Positions 35,283 through 44,928 of a stretch of 64,000 bases of DNA are shown in pieces. Each line of letters opens with the position of its first letter. The stretch's first letter is position 1. Below the pieces are notes generated by a model. It was not told where the DNA came from. It saw only the letters and a list, made by a program, of their open reading frames with translations, and did not search any database. The position numbers and the translations under genes are program-made. This DNA comes from Bacillus sp. UNC41MFS5 (GTDB lineage Bacteria; Bacillota; Bacilli; Bacillales_B; DSM-18226), in contig NZ_KK366017.1 in NCBI RefSeq assembly GCF_000686805.1, forward strand, positions 868,001-932,000, in the 5' to 3' direction.

Positions 35283-36200
35283 TTAAGATGAATATGTCAG
35301 CATTCGGGAGTGGAAATTAAAATGTTCTAGAAATTTCTTGGTGTTAATAGAAAAATGATTATTCTCCGAGCGTACCCAGCCTACACCTATCTTTTCCTGT
35401 TCGTAATTTATGATTTCGATAGGAACGATTTCGCCGCTTAAAACACAAGGATCATTTCTGTTAGAAAAGTCTGGTCCGAAGCTAATTCCTAAGCCCTCTA
35501 AAATCGCTTTTTTTATTACTTCTGTATTATCAGAGGTAAATAAAATGTTCATTGGCCCAAATTTACTAATTAAATCATTTGCAAATCGTTTTACATAATC
35601 GCCATTATATAAAATAACGTTTTGAGTCATCAATTGTTCATGAGTTATAAATTTTTGTGAAGCTAAAGGAGATGATTTGCTAACGTACACTTTCATCTTT
35701 CCTTCTAGTATTACTTCAAATTTTAAATCTTCTCTTTTATTTATTAAATCATCGTAGATCGTGATTAGGCCAATGTCAATCTGGTTATTTCCGACAAGCT
35801 CAATGATATGCTGCGTTCCTTTTTCTGAGACTTCGATATTTACTTTTGGAAACGCGTTTTTAAAAGAAGCTAAAGGTTCTAGGAGGAACATCATAAAGCC
35901 AGGGATCGATGATAACTTTAAATTTCCCGAAGTTACAGTGTTGAAAGATTGGGCCTCCTCTTTAAATTCTTGAAGTCTGATTAATACCTCGTATGCCTTT
36001 TTAATTAAGGTTTTGCCTTCATTCGTTGGAACGGCGCCAAGTCGTCGGTGGCGTTTAAATATTTTAACGCCCAACTCATCTTCTAATCTAGTAATCGATT
36101 GACTAATTCCCGATTGAGATACATGCAGGTTTTCTGCTGCTATTGAAATTGAGCCTGTTTCCGCAACCTTTACAATATACTCTAATTGTTCGATATGCAT
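35283..36200 (-). CDS. LysR-family regulator (paralogue B)
   Basis: A 305-residue LysR protein (helix-turn-helix SISIAAENLHVSQSGISQSITR) closely like the one at 29901-30809. It is divergent from the acyl-CoA ligase gene that opens the alkyl-sulfate cluster. In the gap an inverted repeat ATATAAG-ttcag-CTTATAT (36217-36235) fits a LysR T-N11-A site. AAGGAGAAA precedes the ATG. It probably controls the alkyl-sulfate genes, with a fatty alcohol, acid or sulfate ester as signal. That is inferred from position. Confidence 0.88.
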   Translation of the reverse strand: MHIEQLEYIVKVAETGSISIAAENLHVSQSGISQSITRLEDELGVKIFKRHRRLGAVPTNEGKTLIKKAYEVLIRLQEFKEEAQSFNTVTSGNLKLSSIPGFMMFLLEPLASFKNAFPKVNIEVSEKGTQHIIELVGNNQIDIGLITIYDDLINKREDLKFEVILEGKMKVYVSKSSPLASQKFITHEQLMTQNVILYNGDYVKRFANDLISKFGPMNILFTSDNTEVIKKAILEGLGISFGPDFSNRNDPCVLSGEIVPIEIINYEQEKIGVGWVRSENNHFSINTKKFLEHFNFHSRMLTYSS

Positions 36201-36216
36201 AAGTTTCTCCTTTTAT

Positions 36217-36235
36217 ATATAAGTTCAGCTTATAT
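36217..36235. promoter_or_regulatory. Candidate LysR operator before the alkyl-sulfate cluster
   Basis: Seven-base arms ATATAAG and CTTATAT are separated by TTCAG. The repeat lies just upstream of the lysR start and about 100 bp before the ligase gene. Confidence 0.45.
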
Positions 36236-36335
36236 TTACTTCATCATTGGTTGATTTATTTAAGTGTAAATTATATATATAATAAATTCAAGGAAATCTT
36301 AATTTTCTAAAAAATAAAAGGAGGAAAGGAAAAGG

Positions 36336-37853
36336 ATGACTTTGAATTTGAATGAGATCTTGAAGAACAGTGCAGCAAGATTTCCAAATCGCATCGCCTA
36401 TACATTTCTGAATCAAGGTAAAACATTTGCAGAACTTGATAAATTGGTAGATTATGCTTCTATCAGTTTACATGATGCAGGCATCAGAAAAGGGGATAGA
36501 GTCGCTTTAATGCTTGGTAATTGTCCTGAGTTTGTAATTACTTACTTTGGAATCCTACGGGCAGGTGCAGTGGTTGTTCCGATTAATCCTGTCTACACTT
36601 CAGCTGAAATTGCGTATATTCTCTCTAATAGCCAAGCAAAGGCAGTAATTGCTCATTCCTCTTTAGAACCAACAATATCTTCAGTGAAAGAGAAACTGGA
36701 ACATCTGAAGATAGTTATCTACACAGAATCAATTGAGACTGAATGGTCTTGGGAGCGTCTTATTCAAGAATCAAAAGAAGTTTTTGAAAGCCCTTCCATT
36801 GATGAAGGTGATTTGGCCGTCATTCTTTATACCTCTGGCACGACTGGAAAGCCAAAAGGTGCCATGCTATCGCATCGAAATATGGCATCCAATACTGCTT
36901 CTATGGCCCAGCTTGCTGAGTTCACGGAAGAAGATCGAATCATTGCCGTTCTTCCCATGTTCCATGTGTTTAGTATTGCGACTTGCATCAACATTCCGAT
37001 TGCTTCCGGGGCAGCCATTGTCATTGTTCCAAAATTTAGCCCAACCGATGTGATCAATACGATTAGAAGAGAGAAGGCGACGATTTTTGCCGGAGTTCCG
37101 ACCATGTTTAGCTTTTTGTTACAGGTGCCAGGTGCAGCGGCAGAAGACTTTTCATCGATACGGGCTTGTTTTTCAGGAGGTGCTTCGATTCCAGTTGAAT
37201 TATTACATAGATTCGAAGAGAAGTTTCAGGTTCCGGTTTTAGAGGGGTACGGCCTTTCTGAAACGGCACCCGTAACAGCCTTCAATCCGTTGCGAGGAAC
37301 ACGGAAACCAGGATCTGTAGGCGTAGATATACCGGAAGTGAAGACTATAGTGGTGGATCCGAATGGAATGGAGGTTTCAAGAGGCGAAATCGGTGAATTA
37401 ATTGTAAAAGGTCCGAATGTGATGATGGGATATTTAGGATTGCCGGAAGCTACTTCTTCCGCTTTGAAAGACGGATGGTTTTTCACCGGTGATTTGGCCC
37501 GAATGGATGAGGAAGGATACATTTATATCGTTGATCGTAAGAAAGATATGATCCTCGTTGGCGGATATAATGTCTATCCGAGAGAAGTCGAAGAGGTATT
37601 ATATCAACACCCGGCCATTGTGGAAACAGCCGTGATCGGAATGCCGGATAAAGAATACGGAGAAATCGTAAAGGCTTTCGTGGTCACCAACGATGAAAGT
37701 ATCACGATGGATGACATCCTGTATTTCTGCCAAGACAAGCTTGCCAAGTACAAGCTGCCAAAACAAGTGGAATTTATGAAGGAATTACCAAAGAACAGTA
37801 CAGGTAAAATTTTGAGAAGAGCTTTGCGTGTTGAACAAGTGGAAGTTAATTAG
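36336..37853 (+). CDS. Acyl-CoA synthetase (fatty acid-CoA ligase, FadD-like)
   Basis: A 505-residue ANL-superfamily adenylating enzyme. Motifs are the P-loop YTSGTTGKPKGAMLSH (~168-183), EGYGLSETAP, the Asp in FTGDLARMDEEGY and the hinge DRKKDMILVGGYNVYPREVEE, and the C-terminal Lys in KNSTGKILRR. It activates a carboxylic acid, here probably the fatty acid made by the neighbouring alcohol and aldehyde dehydrogenases, to its CoA thioester for beta-oxidation or polyester synthesis. AGGAGGAAAGG precedes the ATG. It is first in a five-gene same-strand run. Confidence 0.9.
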   Translation: MTLNLNEILKNSAARFPNRIAYTFLNQGKTFAELDKLVDYASISLHDAGIRKGDRVALMLGNCPEFVITYFGILRAGAVVVPINPVYTSAEIAYILSNSQAKAVIAHSSLEPTISSVKEKLEHLKIVIYTESIETEWSWERLIQESKEVFESPSIDEGDLAVILYTSGTTGKPKGAMLSHRNMASNTASMAQLAEFTEEDRIIAVLPMFHVFSIATCINIPIASGAAIVIVPKFSPTDVINTIRREKATIFAGVPTMFSFLLQVPGAAAEDFSSIRACFSGGASIPVELLHRFEEKFQVPVLEGYGLSETAPVTAFNPLRGTRKPGSVGVDIPEVKTIVVDPNGMEVSRGEIGELIVKGPNVMMGYLGLPEATSSALKDGWFFTGDLARMDEEGYIYIVDRKKDMILVGGYNVYPREVEEVLYQHPAIVETAVIGMPDKEYGEIVKAFVVTNDESITMDDILYFCQDKLAKYKLPKQVEFMKELPKNSTGKILRRALRVEQVEVN

Positions 37854-37913
37854 TTTGATAGAGAACTTTTTATAAAATAATGATCGGTCTTTAGATAATA
37901 AGGAGGAATTGCT

Positions 37914-39434
37914 ATGAAAGCAGCTGTGCACACATTGGAATTTCCACTCTTTATAAACGGGGAATGGAAAGCAGCGATAAGCGGAGAAACGTTTGAGGTA
38001 GTAAACCCTGCAACGGGTGAAGTGGCTGCAAAGGTGGCGAAAGCCGGGAAAGAAGATGTGGAAGAGGCAGTTTCATCCGCTCGTACAGCTTTTGATTCGG
38101 GAGTATGGTCTAAAAAATCTCCACAAGAACGCGCGAACGTACTTATCCAATTTGGAAACAAGATTATTGAGCATGCGGAAGAATTGGGGTACTTAGAATC
38201 TATTAGTTCAGGAGCAACCGTTCGCCGTATTTCTAATATGGACATCCTATCAATCGTTGATCTCTTACAGCAAACGGCAAAGTTCACTGTAGAGTATCCG
38301 TATGTGGAAGCCCTTCCTACTTTACCATTTCCTGGACCAAGCAATAACCAGGTATGGCGGGAACCGATTGGTGTTGTAGCGGCAATTACCGCTTGGAATT
38401 TTCCAATGATTCTGGCAATGTGGAAATTGGCTCCTGCCTTGGCAATGGGGAACTCAATTGTAGTCAAACCAGCTTCCAATACGCCATTGTCTACCTTGAA
38501 ATTAGCGGAATTGGCTGCTGAAGCAGGAATTCCAGCAGGTGTCTTCAATGTTGTATCTGGTCCAGGCGCAAGCATTGGAGAAGTTCTTGTAACCCATCCA
38601 AGTGTAGACAAAGTAGCTTTTACCGGTTCTACAGAAGTCGGGAGCCGAATTATGCAGATGGCAGCAGGAACGGTAAAACGCGTCACTCTTGAGTTAGGCG
38701 GGAAATCACCAGCCATCGTGTTGCCGGATGCGGACATGAGTATCACCATTCCAGGCATTTTATTCGGATTCTTATCACACTCTGGGCAAGTTTGTGAATC
38801 AGGCACTCGTGTTCTTGTACATGATTCCATTTATGAGCAAGTCATTGAACAATTATCTGAACTTGCCAAATCTATTACAATTGGAAACCCATTAGATATC
38901 GCAACCGGTATGGGTCCGCTGGTATCAAAGCAGCAATTGGAAACCGTCCTTTCTTATATTGAATCCGGTATTCAAGAAGGGGCTCGATTGGTGTGCGGCG
39001 GAAAGCGTAGGATCGTAGAAGGATTTGAAGATGGCTATTATGTTGAACCTACCATTTTTGCCGATGTTCATAATGACATGAAGATTGCGAGAGAAGAAAT
39101 TTTTGGTCCTGTTCTCTCCGTCATTCGTTACTCCACGGTTGAGGAGGCAATTGAAATAGCGAACGATACCATTTATGGACTAGCAGGCGGCGTGTGGTCT
39201 AAGGATGTAAATAAAGCCATGCAAATAGCCCGTGAATTAAAGGCAGGAACGATATGGATTAATGATTGGCATATGCTCCGAAGTGATGCCCCATTTGGCG
39301 GATACAAGCAAAGTGGTTTTGGCCGGGAATTAGGACGCCATGCGTTAGACGAATATTCTCAAGTCAAGCATGTCCACTGCTCGCTCGTGCCCGAAGTCAG
39401 CCAAAGACCTTGGTATCAAATTTTATTGGGATAA
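37914..39434 (+). CDS. Aldehyde dehydrogenase (probable fatty aldehyde)
   Basis: A 506-residue NAD(P)-dependent ALDH with N162 (AWNFPM), E260 (LELGGKSP) and C294 (GQVCESGTR), and the cofactor motif GSTEVGSRI. The Cys is followed by ESGTR, a variant of the usual xAGSR. AAGGAGGAATT precedes the ATG, 60 bp after the ligase gene. Position between a CoA ligase and an alcohol dehydrogenase suggests conversion of a long-chain aldehyde to the acid. Confidence 0.88.
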   Translation: MKAAVHTLEFPLFINGEWKAAISGETFEVVNPATGEVAAKVAKAGKEDVEEAVSSARTAFDSGVWSKKSPQERANVLIQFGNKIIEHAEELGYLESISSGATVRRISNMDILSIVDLLQQTAKFTVEYPYVEALPTLPFPGPSNNQVWREPIGVVAAITAWNFPMILAMWKLAPALAMGNSIVVKPASNTPLSTLKLAELAAEAGIPAGVFNVVSGPGASIGEVLVTHPSVDKVAFTGSTEVGSRIMQMAAGTVKRVTLELGGKSPAIVLPDADMSITIPGILFGFLSHSGQVCESGTRVLVHDSIYEQVIEQLSELAKSITIGNPLDIATGMGPLVSKQQLETVLSYIESGIQEGARLVCGGKRRIVEGFEDGYYVEPTIFADVHNDMKIAREEIFGPVLSVIRYSTVEEAIEIANDTIYGLAGGVWSKDVNKAMQIARELKAGTIWINDWHMLRSDAPFGGYKQSGFGRELGRHALDEYSQVKHVHCSLVPEVSQRPWYQILLG

Positions 39435-39469
39435 TTTAAAAATACAAATCTAATAAAGCAGGTGATTCT

Positions 39470-40678
39470 ATGTCGACATCATTTTTTCAATTTTCTGTAC
39501 GAACGGTTGTTAATAGCGGAGCGGGATCAAGAACATTACTTCCTGAGATGATTAAAGGGCTTGGCGGTAAACGAGCAGTACTCTACACGGATAAAGGGTT
39601 AACCCAGGCTGGAATAACAGAGCAAATTAAAGAGTTATTTGCTCTTATGCCGGGTACGCCGGAGCTCGTTGGGGTGTTTGATGAAATCGAACAGGATGCA
39701 AAAGGAGGTATTATTAATCGCGGAGCTCGTTTCTTTAAAGAGTGCAACGGTGATTCCCTAATTGCTCTTGGCGGTGGCAGTGTCTTAGATACAGTAAAAG
39801 GAATTAAGTGGATGCTCCATAAAGGTCTGGATGATATTCGTGATTCCCTGCTTACCGGAAATGTGATGGAATGGTGGCCGGAGGCTCAATATATTTCGAT
39901 TCCGCATGTAGCCATTGCGACAACAGCGGGAACTGGAGCGGAAGTATCACCTGTAGCCGTTATCCTAAATGAAAATCTCGGAATAAAATCAAACCTTCTT
40001 CATCCGTTTATCAATGCGGATATGGCGATTTTGGATCCGGATTTAACAGTAGGGCTTCCTCCTAAAATTACTGCATTTACAGGATTTGATGCCTTAACGC
40101 ATGCAGTGGAAGCTTATTTTTCACCGAAGGCCAATCCGATGACAGATGCCTATGCCCTGCAATCGATTCGTATGATTGTTGATCATTTACAGACTGCGGT
40201 TCACAAAGGGGACGATCTTTCAGCAAGAGCGAATATGCTGATGGCAAGTTCGATGGCGATTTCTGCTTTCTGTTTATGTCTGAATGCCGTTCCAATTCAC
40301 AATATGGCACACGCGATTGGGGCAAAATTCAATATCCCGCACGGTTTGGCTAATGCTGTGCTTTTGCCAAATGTAATGGAATCTTTGCCTGCGTACTATT
40401 TGCCGCGAGTCACTGGATTTGCCCAAGCATTAGGTATCGCGAAACCATCAGAACAACCGGAAAAATGTTTAGAGGAAGTTATTCAATTTATAAGAGATTT
40501 CCGCAAAGCGGTGAATTTACCAGACACTTTTGCTGAATTTGAATGTAACGAAGACAAGCTTCACCTTTTGGTGCCGGCTGTACATCATGACCCTGCAGGA
40601 GTTTTCTTCAAGATCCCAGCCCCTATTATCACCAAAGTGATAAATGAAGTGTTCGAGCTAAAAGCAATAGAGGCTTAA
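39470..40678 (+). CDS. Iron-containing alcohol dehydrogenase
   Basis: A 402-residue group III ADH. The NAD-binding loop LGGGSVLDTVKG (~102-113) and the metal ligands in FDALTHAVEAYFS and HNMAHAIGAKFNIPHG are intact. AAGCAGGTGATT precedes the ATG. In this cluster it would oxidise the fatty alcohol released by the sulfatase to the aldehyde. Substrate range in this family is broad, so the chain length is inferred from neighbours. Confidence 0.88.
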   Translation: MSTSFFQFSVRTVVNSGAGSRTLLPEMIKGLGGKRAVLYTDKGLTQAGITEQIKELFALMPGTPELVGVFDEIEQDAKGGIINRGARFFKECNGDSLIALGGGSVLDTVKGIKWMLHKGLDDIRDSLLTGNVMEWWPEAQYISIPHVAIATTAGTGAEVSPVAVILNENLGIKSNLLHPFINADMAILDPDLTVGLPPKITAFTGFDALTHAVEAYFSPKANPMTDAYALQSIRMIVDHLQTAVHKGDDLSARANMLMASSMAISAFCLCLNAVPIHNMAHAIGAKFNIPHGLANAVLLPNVMESLPAYYLPRVTGFAQALGIAKPSEQPEKCLEEVIQFIRDFRKAVNLPDTFAEFECNEDKLHLLVPAVHHDPAGVFFKIPAPIITKVINEVFELKAIEA

Positions 40679-40704
40679 CACGACCATTGGCAATCTTGTC
40701 ATAC

Positions 40705-40790
40705 GGAAAACACTTGAAAACCTCCTGTTGATGTATGGTCGCCAGACTTGACATTAGTGCCGGGAAGTCAAAAGTGTTTTCCTTTTTTTG
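40705..40790 (+). terminator. Terminator between ADH and sulfatase genes
   Basis: GGAAAACACTT (40705-40715) pairs perfectly with AAGTGTTTTCC (40772-40782), followed by seven T. The 56-nt inner region can fold further. It makes the sulfatase gene partly independent of the upstream genes. Confidence 0.65.
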
Positions 40791-40823
40791 TTAATTAAAA
40801 AACAACAATCCTTGGAGGTTTGT

Positions 40824-42728
40824 ATGAAAAGCAAAGTAGTAAATCCAACTAAGTCCGCCACTTCTTTTACAAAAAAGGCAAATTTAGCAGTATATAAATC
40901 ACTAAATTTCAATGATCTACAGGATTTCGAGGATGCGAACCGCGGTTTTATTGCCCCTTTGGAATCGACCATCCTTAAAGATTATTCTGGGGAAGTCGTT
41001 TGGGACATCGATAAGTTAGATTTTCTTATCGACGCTGCTCCAGAAACAGTGAATCCAAGCCTATGGAGAAATGCCCAATTACAGGCTATAGCTGGTTTAT
41101 TTGAAGTGGTAGAAGGAATATATCAAGTGCGTGGGCAATCCATCGCCACCACTTTCTTCTTTGAAGGTAAACAAGGAGTCATTGTTTGTGATGCTTTAGG
41201 AAGTACGGAAACAGCTGAAGCCGCCATGGAATTATATTATAAACATCGTCCAAAAAAGCCAGTTTCAGCCATCATTATCAGTCAAAGTCATGCGGACCAC
41301 TTTGGCGGCATTCAAGCTGTTCTAAAATATGCGGAAAATCCGGCCATTCCTATTATCGTTCCTCAACATTTTACAAAAGAAGCAATAAGTGAAAATGTGC
41401 TTTTGGGTACCATTATGGCGCGTCGGGCCGAGTATCAGTTTGGTAAAAACATTCCAGACGGCAGGGAAGGCTCGGTATCGATTGGTATAGGTAATACGAT
41501 GAGTTCCGGTACCATGAGTTTTGCACTGCCTACGGTTGAAATAGAGAACGAAATCCAAACGATGGAAATCGATGGGGTAACCTTTCAATTCTTGTTAACC
41601 CCTAACACGGAAGCACCTGCTGAAATGCATTTTTATATACGAGATTACAAAGCATTATTTGTATCAGAGAACGCGAATCAGTTGATGCATCAAATTTATA
41701 CGGTTAGAGGGGCAAAAACTCGTGATGCCCTGCATTGGGCCAATTCACTCGATAAAACCATTGATTTGTTTGAAAATGAAGAGATTGATGCGTTGCTCAT
41801 GATTCATGCATGGCCTGTTTGGGGCAAAGATCGTGCTTTAGGACATTTGAAACTGCAGCGTGATTTGTATAAATATATGCATGACCAGACCATACGCTTA
41901 GCCAACCATGGGTATACCATGGAGGAAATAGCTGAAACGATCAAACTTCCAAAATCATTAGATACGTATTGGGGGAATCGCGGGTATTACGGTACGTTAA
42001 AGCATAATGCAAAGGGGATTTATAATTATTATTTAGGTTATTATAGTGCACATCCTTCAGATTTAGATCCATTACCACAAGTAGAAGCAGGTCTTAAATA
42101 TGTAGAATACATGGGCGGAGCGACCGCTATTTTGGAAAAAGCAAAAGCTGATTTTGATAATGGGGAATACCGCTGGGTAGCTCAAGTATTAAAAAATGTC
42201 GTAATGGCTGACCCGGAAAATTCGGAAGCCAAAAATTTATTGGCAGATGTCTACGAACAATTGGGTTACCAAGCCGAATCAGCCAATTGGCGTAATATTT
42301 ATCTTGTTGGTGCTGCCGAACTAAGGAATGGAATCACTAAAGATCCTGCCCCATTAGATGTTTCAGGAATTATCAACCATATGCCGATAGAGGATTTCTT
42401 AAAGCTAATCGCTGTTAAACTAAACGGAACGAAGGCAGAAGGTAAAAAAATAACGTTGAATGTAGCTCTATCAGATATTAACCAAAACTTTGCTATTTAT
42501 TTAGAAAACTCCGTTTTGGTTTATAAGGCTGGAAAATTAGACGCTAATCCAGATGTTTCCTTAACTCTGGAACGATTAACATTCTTTGGAGTTGGACTTG
42601 GCATGGTTTCACCAGAACAAGCAGCAGCAGCAGGTAAATTAAACATTTCTGGTGATCAAACAAAATTGAATGACTTTTTATCACTTTTAGATCAATTTGA
42701 CCGATTATCCAATATCGTAACACCTTAA
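40824..42728 (+). CDS. Class III alkylsulfatase (metallo-beta-lactamase fold, SdsA/YjcS-like)
   Basis: A 634-residue hydrolase for linear primary alkyl sulfates such as dodecyl sulfate, giving alcohol and sulfate. The metallo-beta-lactamase domain (~90-400) has SQSHADHFGG (H156, D158, H159), LTPNTEAPAEM, and SENANQLMHQIYTVRGAKTRDAL. A dimerisation domain and a C-terminal SCP2-like domain (~510-634) follow. The usual motif is HxHxDH; here the first His is Q154, a missing zinc ligand. TTGGAGG precedes ATG 40824. No signal peptide is visible, so it is probably cytoplasmic. Confidence 0.88.
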   Translation: MKSKVVNPTKSATSFTKKANLAVYKSLNFNDLQDFEDANRGFIAPLESTILKDYSGEVVWDIDKLDFLIDAAPETVNPSLWRNAQLQAIAGLFEVVEGIYQVRGQSIATTFFFEGKQGVIVCDALGSTETAEAAMELYYKHRPKKPVSAIIISQSHADHFGGIQAVLKYAENPAIPIIVPQHFTKEAISENVLLGTIMARRAEYQFGKNIPDGREGSVSIGIGNTMSSGTMSFALPTVEIENEIQTMEIDGVTFQFLLTPNTEAPAEMHFYIRDYKALFVSENANQLMHQIYTVRGAKTRDALHWANSLDKTIDLFENEEIDALLMIHAWPVWGKDRALGHLKLQRDLYKYMHDQTIRLANHGYTMEEIAETIKLPKSLDTYWGNRGYYGTLKHNAKGIYNYYLGYYSAHPSDLDPLPQVEAGLKYVEYMGGATAILEKAKADFDNGEYRWVAQVLKNVVMADPENSEAKNLLADVYEQLGYQAESANWRNIYLVGAAELRNGITKDPAPLDVSGIINHMPIEDFLKLIAVKLNGTKAEGKKITLNVALSDINQNFAIYLENSVLVYKAGKLDANPDVSLTLERLTFFGVGLGMVSPEQAAAAGKLNISGDQTKLNDFLSLLDQFDRLSNIVTP

Positions 42729-42737
42729 TTAACAATA

Positions 42738-42789
42738 AGCACCTGCTTAAATTTATCCGCTTTAAAGGTGGAAATGCAGGTGTTTTCCT
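42738..42789 (+). terminator. Terminator of the sulfatase gene
   Basis: CACCTGC (42740-42746) pairs with GCAGGTG (42776-42782), followed by TTTTCCTT. Confidence 0.6.
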
Positions 42790-42853
42790 TCTTAGGTATA
42801 AAAGTTAATGCCATTATAAATTAAGAAATATTTGACGAGAGGCAGGAGTACGA

Positions 42854-44125
42854 ATGAAAGGTTGGACAAAATGGGTTATTTTACTTGCACTTTTTATTTT
42901 GTCTATTGTTAATTTTGCCGATAAATCCATTACAGGTTTAGCCGGAATTCATATTATGAAGGATTTGAATCTAACTTTCTCTCAATTTGGAATGGTTGGA
43001 AGCAGTTTTTTTTGGTTGTTCCCATTAGCTGGAATATTAGGGGCTTCTTTATCAGATCGTTATGGAACGGAAAAATTATTGGTTGTTATGGCGATTATTT
43101 GGACCATTGCGCAATCAATGGTGATGTTTGTTTCTGGCCTTCCGATGCTTTTGTTTAGCAGGGTATTACTAGGTATTGGAGAAGGTCCTTTTCAAGCAAC
43201 GGCAACCAGTCATATTAGTAAATGGTTTAAACCGGAATCACGTGGATTAGCCATGTCCATCTTAAATTTTGGCAATGTTGTGGGCATAGCGGTTACAGCT
43301 CCAATAGTGGTTTTTCTAATGTCAAATTTTGGATGGACACAAACGTTTTTTATTTCTGGCATTATTAGCTTTGTCTGGTTAATTTGCTGGCTTTGGCTCG
43401 GAAGACTGAAACCAGATGTTTTGTTTGAAGAAGAGGAAAGGAAACAGGAAACCAAACTTGAGACAAATGGGAAAGACAAGTGGAAAGCGTTGCGATCTCC
43501 TATTTTTATTTTTACATCCTTAGCTGCATGTATCGGCTTTTCTTATATTGTCTTTGGACTTACCTTTAATCCCGCCTATCTAATGAAAGTTAAGGGATTC
43601 ACTGAACAACAGTCTGGAAAAATCATTGCTATATCTGGATTAATTGGCGCGATACTTGCATTAGTAGTGGCAATCATTTCAGATCGTATTTACAAAAAAA
43701 CTCTAAATTTATGGAAGTCGAGAATTCTTTTTTCTGCAAGTGGTCTAATCCTAGCAGGCATTATCTATGCTTTATATCCCCTTGTTAATGGTAAGGGTTC
43801 AATCATCATTATCCTTTCTAGCGTGTATACATTAGTGGCAACAGCTGGAAATCTAAATCCCGCAGTAATTATTAGTTTATATCCTGAACGGAGAGGTCTT
43901 ATGACAGGAACTTATTATGCAATCATGACATCATCAGGTATATTTGCTCCCATTATCTTTGGAAAGCTCATTCAATCTTCAGGTGAAAATCCAGCAGTGG
44001 GTTTTAGCTTATCCATTTATGGAATCTCTGTTGCTATGGTGTTTACAGCAATGTGCATGTTCCTTTTCGCAAAGCCAAAACAAAGAATTGCAACAAATAG
44101 TGATAAAAGAACTGTGAACCTCTAA
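42854..44125 (+). CDS. MFS transporter of the alkyl-sulfate cluster
   Basis: A 423-residue, 12-helix carrier opening MKGWTKWVILLALFILSIVNFADKS, with GASLSDRYGTEKLLV (motif A) and LLGIGEGPFQATATSHISKWF. The family takes up organic anions. With the sulfatase it may import the alkyl sulfate or export an end product. GGCAGGAGTA precedes the ATG. Its group differs from the two MFS proteins in the aromatic region. Confidence 0.85.
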   Translation: MKGWTKWVILLALFILSIVNFADKSITGLAGIHIMKDLNLTFSQFGMVGSSFFWLFPLAGILGASLSDRYGTEKLLVVMAIIWTIAQSMVMFVSGLPMLLFSRVLLGIGEGPFQATATSHISKWFKPESRGLAMSILNFGNVVGIAVTAPIVVFLMSNFGWTQTFFISGIISFVWLICWLWLGRLKPDVLFEEEERKQETKLETNGKDKWKALRSPIFIFTSLAACIGFSYIVFGLTFNPAYLMKVKGFTEQQSGKIIAISGLIGAILALVVAIISDRIYKKTLNLWKSRILFSASGLILAGIIYALYPLVNGKGSIIIILSSVYTLVATAGNLNPAVIISLYPERRGLMTGTYYAIMTSSGIFAPIIFGKLIQSSGENPAVGFSLSIYGISVAMVFTAMCMFLFAKPKQRIATNSDKRTVNL

Positions 44126-44211
44126 TGAAATTTTGATTTGCGATTATTTAACTGGACTCATTCATAGCCTAGGTTTCAATCTAAATCAATTGTTTAAAAG
44201 GATGTGTTAAA

Positions 44212-44910
44212 ATGGCAGCCAAAAAAGATAATCTAAAAGAATCATTGAAAGAATATATAACGTCAAAGGAAAAACAAGGAGTTGATGAAACGGTAGAAAC
44301 TGTACAGGAACCATTAATAGAGGAAAAATCGGATGAAGAAATCACGGTCGATGAAGAAAATGAAGCATCGCTTTCTAGCCTGGACCTCCTCTGGAGATAT
44401 TCATATCAGGTATTGGATGAATGGGCAAAGTGTGGTGATCATCGCGACGAAGTCTTCTTAAAACAGGTGAGACGATTCTCTGGGAATCAGGGATATAAAA
44501 AAACAATAGCAGAGCAATTGACGAAGGAGGTTACTGAGTGGGAAAAGAATGCACGAGATGAATTTTTAATGTCCACCACCACCTTGCACCATTTCTTTCC
44601 GGTTCGATCTTATGAGGAAATAAATGTACAATTTGATCAGATTCAAAAGACAGTATTGTCTCTTTTAAGTACTCCTTGTCAAGCCATTGCGAACAGTCAA
44701 GCCACAGAGAAATATGTAGAATTGATAGAGCAATATATTGAGTTTAGGAAAAAAGGAAGAATGCAATATATCAACATTGTTAAACAAGCTGGGAATCCAC
44801 TCTATGAATTTCAAAAAGGATTTGTCAATCAGTTTACAACTCAATTCAAAGAACTGATTTTCCCACTTAATAAATATTTGGAAAAAACAGAAGAACCTTC
44901 TAAGTCTTAA
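44212..44910 (+). CDS. Putative polyester granule-associated protein
   Basis: A 232-residue protein with an acidic, disordered N-terminus (residues ~1-55) and a helical rest (LDLLWRYSYQVLDEWAKCGD, QYIEFRKKGRMQYINIVKQAG). No enzyme motif is present. It lies 18 bp before phaR and in the same operon as phaC, which suggests a phasin or granule-organising function. The family is not recognised by motif alone. AAAGGATGTG precedes the ATG. Confidence 0.5.
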   Translation: MAAKKDNLKESLKEYITSKEKQGVDETVETVQEPLIEEKSDEEITVDEENEASLSSLDLLWRYSYQVLDEWAKCGDHRDEVFLKQVRRFSGNQGYKKTIAEQLTKEVTEWEKNARDEFLMSTTTLHHFFPVRSYEEINVQFDQIQKTVLSLLSTPCQAIANSQATEKYVELIEQYIEFRKKGRMQYINIVKQAGNPLYEFQKGFVNQFTTQFKELIFPLNKYLEKTEEPSKS

Positions 44911-44928
44911 TTTAAGGAGAGCAACAGC

